A DNA stretch of 9,751 bases from Bacteroidota bacterium (GTDB lineage: Bacteria > Bacteroidota > Bacteroidia > Bacteroidales > Marinifilaceae), in contig JAEXFF010000182.1 of assembly GCA_023400335.1 (NCBI GenBank), forward strand, positions 1-9,751, written 5' to 3'. Below the pieces are notes generated by a model, which did not search any database, was not told the origin of the DNA, and saw nothing but the letters and a program-made list of their open reading frames with translations. Position numbers and translations under genes: made by a program. Positions 1-5,775 of the stretch are shown here, piece after piece (positions within the stretch are counted from its first letter, which is position 1; every line of letters begins with the position of its first letter).

Positions 1-400
1 GAGTTACGGAGGATTTATGTCCTCACTCTGCATTATGAAAGGCAATGACGTTTTCAGTACGGCCATAGCTGTAGCTCCTGTCACCCATTATAAATTTTAC
101 GATTCCATTTATACAGAAAGATACATGCGTACCCCCCGGGAAAATGAAAAAGGTTATAACGAAAACGCACCTCTGAACTGGGCCGGCAAGCTCCAAGGCA
201 ATCTCCTGCTCTGTCACGGAACAGCTGACGACAATGTACACGTACAGAATACATACGAACTGGCCGAACGCCTGGTTCAGGCCGGCAAACAATTTGACAT
301 GGGCATCTATACCAACCGTAATCACAGTATCTACGGCGGAAACACCAGTTTGCAACTGTACACTAAATTCGTAAACTTTTTAAATAAAAATATGAAATAA
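1..400 (+). CDS. Dipeptidyl peptidase IV-type serine peptidase (S9B), C-terminal fragment
   Basis: This is the last ~132 codons of an S9B prolyl oligopeptidase-type enzyme, which removes X-Pro or X-Ala dipeptides from peptide N-termini. In Bacteroidota such enzymes are normally exported to the periplasm or envelope. The reading frame is open to the left edge (codons begin at base 2), so the ATG at 17 is internal and not the start. The first codons read SYGGF, the nucleophile elbow of GWSYGG, with the catalytic Ser at bases 2-4. The rest of the triad is present: the second Asp of HGTADDNVH (bases 230-232) and the His of NRNHSIYGG (bases 323-325). The motif TERYMRTP, typical of bacterial DPP IV, lies between them. 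The missing N-terminal part should hold the signal peptide and beta-propeller. The stop is TAA at 398-400. Family assignment is firm; the exact substrate preference is inferred from the family. Confidence 0.93.
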   Translation, partial: SYGGFMSSLCIMKGNDVFSTAIAVAPVTHYKFYDSIYTERYMRTPRENEKGYNENAPLNWAGKLQGNLLLCHGTADDNVHVQNTYELAERLVQAGKQFDMGIYTNRNHSIYGGNTSLQLYTKFVNFLNKNMK

Positions 401-409
401 TGTTCAAAC

Positions 410-429
410 GTTCAAGAATATAAATGCTT
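410..429. repeat. Left arm of inverted repeat flanking the four-helix-bundle gene
   Basis: These 20 bases (beginning gttcaagaatataaatg) match the reverse complement of 880-899 at 18 of 20 positions. The arm starts 10 bases after the upstream peptidase stop codon. Just before it lies a partial direct copy of its own first bases (ttcaaac at 403-409, then ttcaaga from 411). Confidence 0.7.
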
Positions 430-495
430 TTAAATGAGTGAGAATTTAAAAATCTGAGGGGAAAAAGGAATAATAAGGATTATAATCACAATAGT

Positions 496-897
496 ATGGG
501 AGCTGTTACATGTTTTGAAGATTTGATTATCCGGCAGGAAGCGGGAAAAGTGATTAATCAAATAGACAGGTACACTTCTATGTTAAAAGATTCCGGTCTT
601 TGCGATCAGATTCAAAGAGCAGTATTATCGGTTATGAATAATATAGCAGAAAGTTATGAAAGTGGAAGCAAAACGATGTTTAAAAAATATCTTTTTATAG
701 CTAAAGGGAGTTGTGGTGCAGTCAGAAGTATGCTACATACAGGCATTGATTTACATTATACAGAAAAAACAACAGCTAAAACTTTAATTGCTCAATGTCA
801 ATATTTAGCTGTTTCTATTCCTAAATTAATCCTATATCTCAAAAATGATAATATACCCTGCCCTCCCACCCTTTTAACTAAACATTTACATTCTTGA
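496..897 (+). CDS. Four-helix-bundle protein of the 23S rRNA intervening-sequence protein family
   Basis: This 133-residue protein belongs to the S23 / rRNA-IVP-like four-helix-bundle family (TIGR02436 type). The family hallmarks are visible: an N-terminal FEDL at 7-10, QIQRA at 38-42, NNIAES at 48-53 and a KGS turn at 70-72 after a helical FKKYLFIA stretch. Length fits the family (about 115-135). ATG 496 is the only plausible start: the frame is open back to a TGA at 439-441 but offers no other ATG. No promoter or Shine-Dalgarno is evident. The biochemical role of stand-alone members is not established. The same fold is used by Avd proteins of diversity-generating retroelements, but no reverse transcriptase is present here. 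The gene is clearly more AT-rich than its neighbour: three 60-base samples counted by hand gave 27-37% GC, against 43-48% in two pepD samples. It sits inside a 20-bp inverted repeat whose right arm contains its stop codon, which suggests insertion between the two peptidase genes. Confidence 0.85.
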   Translation: MGAVTCFEDLIIRQEAGKVINQIDRYTSMLKDSGLCDQIQRAVLSVMNNIAESYESGSKTMFKKYLFIAKGSCGAVRSMLHTGIDLHYTEKTTAKTLIAQCQYLAVSIPKLILYLKNDNIPCPPTLLTKHLHS

Positions 898-899
898 AC
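880..899. repeat. Right arm of inverted repeat flanking the four-helix-bundle gene
   Basis: This is the reverse complement of 410-429 at 18 of 20 positions. It overlaps the last codons and the TGA stop (895-897) of the four-helix-bundle gene and ends 17 bases before the pepD start. Both mismatches are transitions. They would leave A-C mismatches in a + strand RNA stem but G-U wobble pairs in a - strand RNA stem. Confidence 0.7.
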
Positions 900-916
900 T
901 TTTAAATTTAAATAAT

Positions 917-2377
917 ATGAATACAATCAAAGACCTTCAACCAAAAGCAATTTGGGAGAATTTTTACAAATTAACCCAGGTACCGAGACCGTCCAATCAT
1001 GAAGAGAAAGCCAGGGAATTTATGATGAACTGGGCAAAAGAAAATCAGATTGATGCCAGTATGGACGAAGCCGGAAACATCATCATGAGAAAACCGGCTA
1101 CTCCGGGTATGGAAAACCGGAAAGGCATTATTCTTCAGGGACATTTGGATATGGTTCCTCAGAAAAATGAAGATACGGAACACGATTTTACCAAAGATCC
1201 TATTCAAGCCTATGTAGACGGCGAGTGGGTACGGGCAAAAGGAACGACTTTAGGAGCTGACAACGGCATGGGAGTATCTGCAGGTATGGCCGTATTAACA
1301 GCTACCGACATTCCTCACGGACCGATTGAAGTATTGATTACAGCTACGGAAGAAACCGGTATGGACGGTGCAAACGGCTTGAAACCCGGCGTATTAAAAG
1401 GGGATATTTTATTAAATCTGGATTCCGAAACCGAAGGAGAACTGTATGTAGGATGCGCCGGCGGTTTGGATTCTACAATAGAATTCAATTATCAGGAAGC
1501 TCCTGTGCCCGCTGACAGTAAAGCCTTTAAATTATCTTTAAAAGGGCTGAAAGGCGGACATTCAGGAATGGATATCAACCTCGGACGCGGGAACTCCAAT
1601 AAACTGTTGTTCCGTTTCTTAAAAGCCAATGCCAAAGAACTGGAGTTGAGACTGGCTTCCGTAAACGGAGGTACATTACGCAATGCCATTCCCAGAGAAT
1701 CTTTTGCCCTCGTGACCGTTCCCAGTAAGAATGCCGGCAAACTACAGTCAAAAGTAGCTGAAGCTTCCGCCATCTATAAGGCAGAACTAATTGAAAAAGA
1801 TCCGGACGTCAAATTATTAATGGAAGAAGCAGCTCTTCCGGCCCGGGTTATGGATGCAGATTTACAGGAACGGCTTATCGACTCTATCATGGGGTGTCCC
1901 AATGGTACGGTACGGATGATCGACTCTATGCCGGGAACAGTGGAAACCTCCAACAACCTGGCTATTGTAAAAACAACGGAAGACAAGATCGTCATCAATA
2001 CCCTTATGCGCTCGTCCGTAGAGACCGCAAAAGATTATTTAGCCGATTCCCTGCAAGCCGTTTTTGAACTGGCAAAAGCCGACCGTATTCTCTTTGACGG
2101 AGCTTATCCGGGCTGGAAACCCAATCCGAATTCAGCAATTCTGAAACTCATGCTGGACGTTTACCAAAAAATGTACCAGAAAGAACCTGAAATCATGGCC
2201 GTACATGCCGGACTGGAATGCGGTATTCTGGGAGCCAAATACCCCAACTGGGATATGATCTCTTTCGGACCGACAATCTGTCATCCCCACTCTCCCGACG
2301 AAAAAGTGAACATCGCTTCTGTCGGAAAATTCTGGGATTATCTGAAAGAAGTACTGAAAGAAGTACCTGCAAAATAA
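917..2377 (+). CDS. pepD: Cytosol non-specific dipeptidase (aminoacyl-histidine dipeptidase), M20C
   Basis: This is a complete 486-residue PepD, almost exactly the length of E. coli PepD (485). The enzyme is a cytoplasmic di-zinc metallopeptidase that hydrolyses many unblocked dipeptides, including Xaa-His. The metal and catalytic residues are all visible: H76 and D78 in QGHLDMVPQK, the bridging D115 in GADNGMG, the catalytic base pair E145-E146 in ATEETGMDGA, D169 in NLDSETEGE, and H458 in the C-terminal HPHSPDEK motif. The lid or dimerisation part includes GGHSGMDINLGRGN near residue 214. The ATG at 917 places MNTIKDLQPKAIWENF in register with the E. coli N-terminus, so the start is secure. 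Only 19 bases separate it from the four-helix-bundle stop, with no recognisable Shine-Dalgarno. It is therefore either co-transcribed with that gene or uses a promoter inside the insert. It plausibly completes breakdown of dipeptides released by the upstream DPP IV. Confidence 0.97.
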   Translation: MNTIKDLQPKAIWENFYKLTQVPRPSNHEEKAREFMMNWAKENQIDASMDEAGNIIMRKPATPGMENRKGIILQGHLDMVPQKNEDTEHDFTKDPIQAYVDGEWVRAKGTTLGADNGMGVSAGMAVLTATDIPHGPIEVLITATEETGMDGANGLKPGVLKGDILLNLDSETEGELYVGCAGGLDSTIEFNYQEAPVPADSKAFKLSLKGLKGGHSGMDINLGRGNSNKLLFRFLKANAKELELRLASVNGGTLRNAIPRESFALVTVPSKNAGKLQSKVAEASAIYKAELIEKDPDVKLLMEEAALPARVMDADLQERLIDSIMGCPNGTVRMIDSMPGTVETSNNLAIVKTTEDKIVINTLMRSSVETAKDYLADSLQAVFELAKADRILFDGAYPGWKPNPNSAILKLMLDVYQKMYQKEPEIMAVHAGLECGILGAKYPNWDMISFGPTICHPHSPDEKVNIASVGKFWDYLKEVLKEVPAK

Positions 2378-2396
2378 AAGACAACATTTTTGTAAT

Positions 2397-2430
2397 ACTC
2401 TTCACGCTTTTTCCGGAAAGCGTGAAGAGT
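2397..2430 (+). terminator. Hairpin terminator-like structure after pepD
   Basis: A perfect 14-bp stem (2397-2410 with 2417-2430, arms actcttcacgcttt and its complement) closes over the 6-base loop ttccgg, starting 20 bases after the pepD stop. Its position and strength suggest the 3' end of the pepD transcript. No T-run follows on the + strand, so it is not a classical intrinsic terminator. It may act as a 3'-end stabiliser or as an atypical terminator. Confidence 0.6.
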
Positions 2431-2477
2431 AACCATAAAACAAAATTCTGAAGGCTTTTCTTCTTCCCTATGAATCC

Positions 2478-2515
2478 CCTGTAAGCGATTCCGAAGCACA
2501 GGTATTTTTAGTTTT
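2478..2515 (+). terminator. Possible second hairpin with T-rich tail
   Basis: A short stem, cctgt (2478-2482) with acagg (2498-2502), extended by an inner gc/gc pair after a bulge, is followed directly by a T-rich stretch (tatttttagtttt). This resembles a weak intrinsic terminator backing up the pepD hairpin, or ending a short transcript in this 241-base spacer. The remainder of 2378-2618 shows no coding potential that I can support. Confidence 0.3.
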
Positions 2516-2584
2516 ATCCTAAGGATTTAACCATTTTTCTCTTACTTTTTAGGCTTATTTAACCCGCATATCAAAAATTCATAG

Positions 2585-2592
2585 TATCTTTG
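2585..2592 (+). promoter_or_regulatory. Bacteroidota -7 promoter element (TATCTTTG)
   Basis: The octamer fits the Bacteroides sigma-ABfr -7 consensus TAnnTTTG exactly and lies 26 bases before the acyl-CoA ligase ATG, which predicts a 5' leader of roughly 20 bases. No good TTTG -33 box is seen about 20 bases upstream, so the call rests on the -7 match and position alone. Confidence 0.45.
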
Positions 2593-2618
2593 TAAGGTAT
2601 TAGTGAATAATTTTTACG

Positions 2619-4301
2619 ATGATCTTAAAGAAGTTGACTTTACCGGAACTGCTCAAAAACAGTTGTTCCCAGTTTAAAAATAATTTATCTTTAAACTTTG
2701 TTCAGTCAGGAAACAGAACTTATCAGGATTTGTACAACGAAGTCCTTTCCATATCCAATCATTTATTAGATTTAGGGATTCAAAAAGGCGATAAAGTAGC
2801 CATTTTAAGTGCCAATATGCCCAACTGGGGGATCACTCAATTTGCGATTGCACAGATTGGTGCCATATCCGTACCTATACTTCCGGGCTTCAGTGGCATG
2901 GAAATTCAGAATATATTAGAGCATGCGGAAGCGAAGATTATTTTTGTTTCAAAATTGCTCTATAAACTGGTTGCCCCGATAAAAACCGATTTTTTGAAAC
3001 ACAAAATCCTGATGAATAATTTTGCCCATATTCCTGAAGGATATGAGGTAGAAGCAATTGAAAAACTGGAATCCGATATTCCCCTCCATAATTTTAAACC
3101 GGTTTCCGGTATAAATATAGAGGAAGAAGATACCGCTTCCATCATTTATACTTCGGGAACCACAGGATTTTCAAAAGGAGTGGAACTCACGCACAGAAAC
3201 CTGGTTTGGAATGCCCGTCAATGCAGGACAATCCAACATGTGGGAGAAACAGACCGCTTCCTGAGTATATTGCCATTGGCCCATACATACGAAAATACCT
3301 TAGGTTTATTGCTTCCCTTAATGTTCGGAGCCCAGATCTTTTATCTTGACCGCGTACCGACTCCTAAGTTATTGGTACCGGCTATGCAAAAGATCCGTCC
3401 GACAGTTATTCTTTCTGTGCCCCTGGTTATAGAAAAAATTTATAAAACCCAGATTATACCCCGGTTTAACTCTTCCGCCCTGATGCGTAATTTGTATAAG
3501 TTCACACCTGCCCGGAAATTTTTCAACCGCTTAGCCGGGAAAAAATTGATGAAAACCTTCGGAGGAGAACTTTTGTTCTTTGGAATAGGGGGTTCGAAAC
3601 TGGACCCTACAGTGGAAAGGTTTTTGCACGAAGCCAAATTCCCTTATGCTATCGGATACGGCCTTACGGAAACGGCTCCCATGAGCGCCGGCAGTAATCC
3701 CTCTGCTACCTTTTTACAAGGCGTAGGCCCTGTGATGGAAGGAGTAAGTATGAAAATCAATGAACCGGACCGGAAAGGAGAAGGAGAAATCTGGATCAAA
3801 GGCCCCCATGTCATGAAAGGGTATTACAAAAAACCGGAATTGACAAAAGAAGTGATGACGGAAGACGGATGGTTTAAGACAGGGGATCTGGGATATCTCG
3901 ACAAGAAAGGCCGCCTTTCCATACGAGGACGCATCAAAACAATGATTTTAGGAGCTTCCGGAGAAAATATTTATCCCGAAGAAATCGAATCGATAATCAA
4001 TAACTTCCGTTTCGTAAACGAATCTTTAGTGGTGGAAAGCAAAGGAAAACTGGTCGCTATGGTTCATTTCAATATGGAAGAATTGGAAAAACAATACCAA
4101 AAACTGAAAACCCAGGCAGGTAATTACAAAGCTCATTTAAACGAAATTATTGAAGAACAGAAAAAAGAGCTTTTTGAATACGTAAACAGTCGGGTAAATA
4201 ATTTCTCAAAGTTACAATTGGTAATGATTCAAAGTGAGCCTTTCGAAAAAACGCCCACCCAAAAAATCAAACGTTTTCTGTACAATAATATCCAGGTTTG
4301 A
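2619..4301 (+). CDS. Long-chain fatty acid-CoA ligase-type AMP-forming synthetase
   Basis: This complete 560-residue ANL-superfamily adenylating enzyme most resembles long-chain acyl-CoA synthetases. These activate a fatty acid with ATP to an acyl-AMP and then form acyl-CoA, at the cytoplasmic face of the membrane. Visible motifs are the ATP-binding P-loop IIYTSGTTGFSKG (about residues 175-187), HTYENTLGLLLPL, the YGLTETAP acyl/adenine motif near 347, the TGDLGYLDKKGRLSIRGR core motif near 420 with its ribose-binding Asp, and the hinge segment GENIYPEEIE. The C-terminal catalytic lysine is probably K549 in TPTQKIKR. No signal peptide or membrane segment is seen. The gene has its own -7 element and stands alone on the + strand, so it appears monocistronic. 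Likely roles are recycling or uptake of exogenous fatty acids for membrane lipids. The exact acyl chain specificity cannot be read from the sequence, and other carboxylic acid substrates are possible. Confidence 0.9.
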   Translation: MILKKLTLPELLKNSCSQFKNNLSLNFVQSGNRTYQDLYNEVLSISNHLLDLGIQKGDKVAILSANMPNWGITQFAIAQIGAISVPILPGFSGMEIQNILEHAEAKIIFVSKLLYKLVAPIKTDFLKHKILMNNFAHIPEGYEVEAIEKLESDIPLHNFKPVSGINIEEEDTASIIYTSGTTGFSKGVELTHRNLVWNARQCRTIQHVGETDRFLSILPLAHTYENTLGLLLPLMFGAQIFYLDRVPTPKLLVPAMQKIRPTVILSVPLVIEKIYKTQIIPRFNSSALMRNLYKFTPARKFFNRLAGKKLMKTFGGELLFFGIGGSKLDPTVERFLHEAKFPYAIGYGLTETAPMSAGSNPSATFLQGVGPVMEGVSMKINEPDRKGEGEIWIKGPHVMKGYYKKPELTKEVMTEDGWFKTGDLGYLDKKGRLSIRGRIKTMILGASGENIYPEEIESIINNFRFVNESLVVESKGKLVAMVHFNMEELEKQYQKLKTQAGNYKAHLNEIIEEQKKELFEYVNSRVNNFSKLQLVMIQSEPFEKTPTQKIKRFLYNNIQV

Positions 4302-4322
4302 AAGTGAAATTAAAGTATTATT

Positions 4323-4338
4323 GTTTCTGAACAGAAAC
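4323..4338. other. Perfect short inverted repeat in convergent spacer
   Basis: gtttctg and cagaaac (7 bp each) are separated by aa, 21 bases after the ligase stop. The 2-base loop is too tight for an ideal RNA hairpin. It could be part of the 3' processing or termination signal for the + strand gene. Confidence 0.35.
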
Positions 4339-4348
4339 GATTAACCAA

Positions 4349-4403
4349 CCCCCGCTTTTGATTAATCCCTTTATCTAAACCGAAGGTTCATTAATCAGCG
4401 GGG
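4349..4403. terminator. Imperfect hairpin between convergent genes, possible bidirectional terminator
   Basis: The left arm (4349-4366, containing cccgct, ttt, gattaat) pairs with the right arm attaatcagcgggg (4390-4403) over 13-14 bp, with a 3-base bulge and a 23-base loop. A further perfect 6-bp inverted repeat, gcctga/tcaggc around one central base, lies at 4414-4426. The spacer separates the converging ligase (+) and FAH-like (-) genes, so a bidirectional transcription end is plausible. No strong T-run accompanies it. Confidence 0.4.
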
Positions 4404-4480
4404 CGAGTGGCGGGCCTGAATCAGGCGCGAAGTGCCCTTACTCCTTTCCACTCTTAAACCTTCAAACATTCAACATTCCC

Positions 4481-5047
4481 TCACCTTACATAAAAATCCA
4501 TCCGGCACACCTCGTTCAAATACATCCGGATACGGGTATTTATTTGCAGTCCTTTATAACGAAACGGATTTCCACAAAAAAAGAAATCTCCGATTTTAAT
4601 CATAAAAAATCCGGAAGCTTTTGCTACAAAGCGATCTACAGAAACGGATAATCCCCTCATATTGCCGTCAAAAACTACCTTTTCGTCAATCTGCAACATA
4701 TATTTTACATCCTCTCCCGTATAGTCCGACAACTCACTTATAGCGGCAGAATCGTCAAAAGAAGCGGATAATCCGGAAGGTAATCCCTGCTCCTGCAAAT
4801 TCCGCTCCAGGGTATCAGCATAAAACCTCAGTCCGACGCCTACCGCATCGTAATACCGCCGGGAAAAACGTTCCGAAATTCCTTTTCCCAATTTACAGGC
4901 CCGGAAAACAAGCTGAGGCACACAACTGAGTTCCTGCGTAAAAGCAGGGAAATAAAAATCATTGTTATTCCGCAGTAAAGCGTTGTCCCCGACGACACCT
5001 ACCGACATTTCCCCTTTCGTACTGTATTCTGCACAAATCAGTTTCAT
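4481..5047 (-). CDS. Fumarylacetoacetate hydrolase-fold protein, metal site lost (probable pseudoenzyme)
   Basis: This 188-residue protein aligns by eye along its length with the ~200-residue FAH-family proteins of Bacteroidota, with landmarks NALLRNN (22-28), FRACKLGKGISERF (48-61), RYYDAVGVG (64-72), SFDDSAAISEL (96-106) and an IGDFFF segment (152-157). Active members bind Mg2+/Mn2+ through an E-x-E pair and an Asp and cleave or isomerise 2-oxo acids. Here those positions read V43-P-Q45 and R74. The lysine usual before SFD is A95, and the TGTP loop is CGNP at 158-161. The N-terminus is also shorter than usual, lacking the GxNYxxH opening. The frame is intact, so this looks like a retained non-catalytic protein, not a decayed gene. 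It starts 15 bases after the nitroreductase stop, with an aaagg element between, and is therefore very probably co-transcribed. The fold call is fairly sure, the loss of catalysis is inferred, and the function is unknown. Confidence 0.78.
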   Translation of the reverse strand: MKLICAEYSTKGEMSVGVVGDNALLRNNNDFYFPAFTQELSCVPQLVFRACKLGKGISERFSRRYYDAVGVGLRFYADTLERNLQEQGLPSGLSASFDDSAAISELSDYTGEDVKYMLQIDEKVVFDGNMRGLSVSVDRFVAKASGFFMIKIGDFFFCGNPFRYKGLQINTRIRMYLNEVCRMDFYVR

Positions 5048-5062
5048 AATCCGCTGCAGCCT

Positions 5063-5626
5063 TTAAAATATTAATTCATGCAGCGACCGTTTGGGTACAT
5101 AATGCGTCCCTTCCGCATCCCGCCAATACTCATAATTTCCTGCTTTCATCTCTTCTATGACAACCTTTTCCACCGGTTTTCCCAGAGCGATTACATACAT
5201 AATCTTCATATATCCGGGCAATTCTAAAATTCTGCGCAGGGCCTCATTCTTAAAAGCCTTTATAATACACCCTCCGAAACCTTTTTCCACAGCCCCCAGC
5301 AGAATAGTCTGCGCCTGAATGCCGTCATCGCACAGACAGTTCTCCTCAATCCGGGTATCCAGCAATTGAATCAGGTAAGCCACAGGCCTTTCCTCTTCCT
5401 GCGGTCCGGCCCAATCTTTCAGATAACCGGCCCAGGCTAAAGTTTCAAATACCTTTGCCCCTTCTGCCTCATCCGTAACAAGCCTGTATTTCAAAGCCTG
5501 TGCATTGCGGGCAGAAGCACAAAAGCGGGTTAGCTCCACCCATTCCGACAAATCTTCCCGAGATAATTTTACACTGTGGTCAAAACGACGATAACTCCTG
5601 TTTCTCTGCAATAAATCCTTTAACAT
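5063..5626 (-). CDS. Nitroreductase-family flavoprotein
   Basis: This 187-residue nitroreductase-fold protein should be a cytoplasmic, FMN-dependent NAD(P)H oxidoreductase, usually acting as a dimer. The FMN phosphate-binding start is seen as RNRSYRRF (residues 8-15), followed by an ASARNAQALKYRL segment (37-49) that corresponds to the usual S-x-x-N-x-Q-P active-site loop. Further on come GFGGC (116-120) and a YVIALGKP strand (144-151), a standard signature near the end of the fold. The C-terminus carries the YWRDAEGTHYVPKR tail common to the Bacteroidota subgroup. Its natural substrate is unknown; family members reduce nitroaromatics, quinones or flavins. It is the first gene of a two-gene minus-strand unit with the FAH-fold protein. 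It has a candidate -7 element TAATTTTG at 5677-5670, about 45 bases before the ATG at 5626. Confidence 0.92.
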   Translation of the reverse strand: MLKDLLQRNRSYRRFDHSVKLSREDLSEWVELTRFCASARNAQALKYRLVTDEAEGAKVFETLAWAGYLKDWAGPQEEERPVAYLIQLLDTRIEENCLCDDGIQAQTILLGAVEKGFGGCIIKAFKNEALRRILELPGYMKIMYVIALGKPVEKVVIEEMKAGNYEYWRDAEGTHYVPKRSLHELIF

Positions 5627-5656
5627 AAATGAATTTCAATTATAAATTTTAAATTG

Positions 5657-5664
5657 TAGCTTTG
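5657..5664 (+). promoter_or_regulatory. Candidate -7 promoter element (TAGCTTTG) for the AddB-type gene
   Basis: The octamer matches TAnnTTTG exactly, on the + strand, 112 bases before the ATG at 5776. That would give a leader of about 100 bases. No convincing -33 TTTG is seen. It faces the minus-strand element at 5670-5677. Confidence 0.4.
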
Positions 5665-5669
5665 CCAGG

Positions 5670-5677
5670 CAAAATTA
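5670..5677 (-). promoter_or_regulatory. Candidate -7 promoter element (TAATTTTG) for the nitroreductase unit
   Basis: Read on the minus strand this is TAATTTTG, an exact TAnnTTTG match, 43 bases upstream of the nitroreductase ATG. A TTG lies 23 bases further upstream (5703-5701), slightly farther than the usual -33 spacing. Confidence 0.42.
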
Positions 5678-5775
5678 ATAACAAAAAAGCAGGTTAAGAA
5701 CAAGATTTTGTTTTTTATCCGGAAAGATTATTTCGACAGGCGTAAATTCAAATCATCTATCAGGTACAAATTTGT

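Noticed and set aside
496..897. Avd accessory protein of a diversity-generating retroelement
   Set aside because: The fold family is shared, but no reverse transcriptase, template repeat or variable repeat is present in the window.
371..919. Similar AT-rich strings at 374-397 and 897-920 as target-site duplications of the four-helix-bundle insert
   Set aside because: The resemblance (aacttttt-aaat...aatatga-type) is inexact and lies in low-complexity AT-rich sequence, so it cannot be separated from chance.
971..1998. Antisense open frames inside pepD (and similar ones inside the ligase and AddB genes)
   Set aside because: They lie opposite strongly supported genes, show no recognisable family features, and look like by-products of the codon composition of the real genes.
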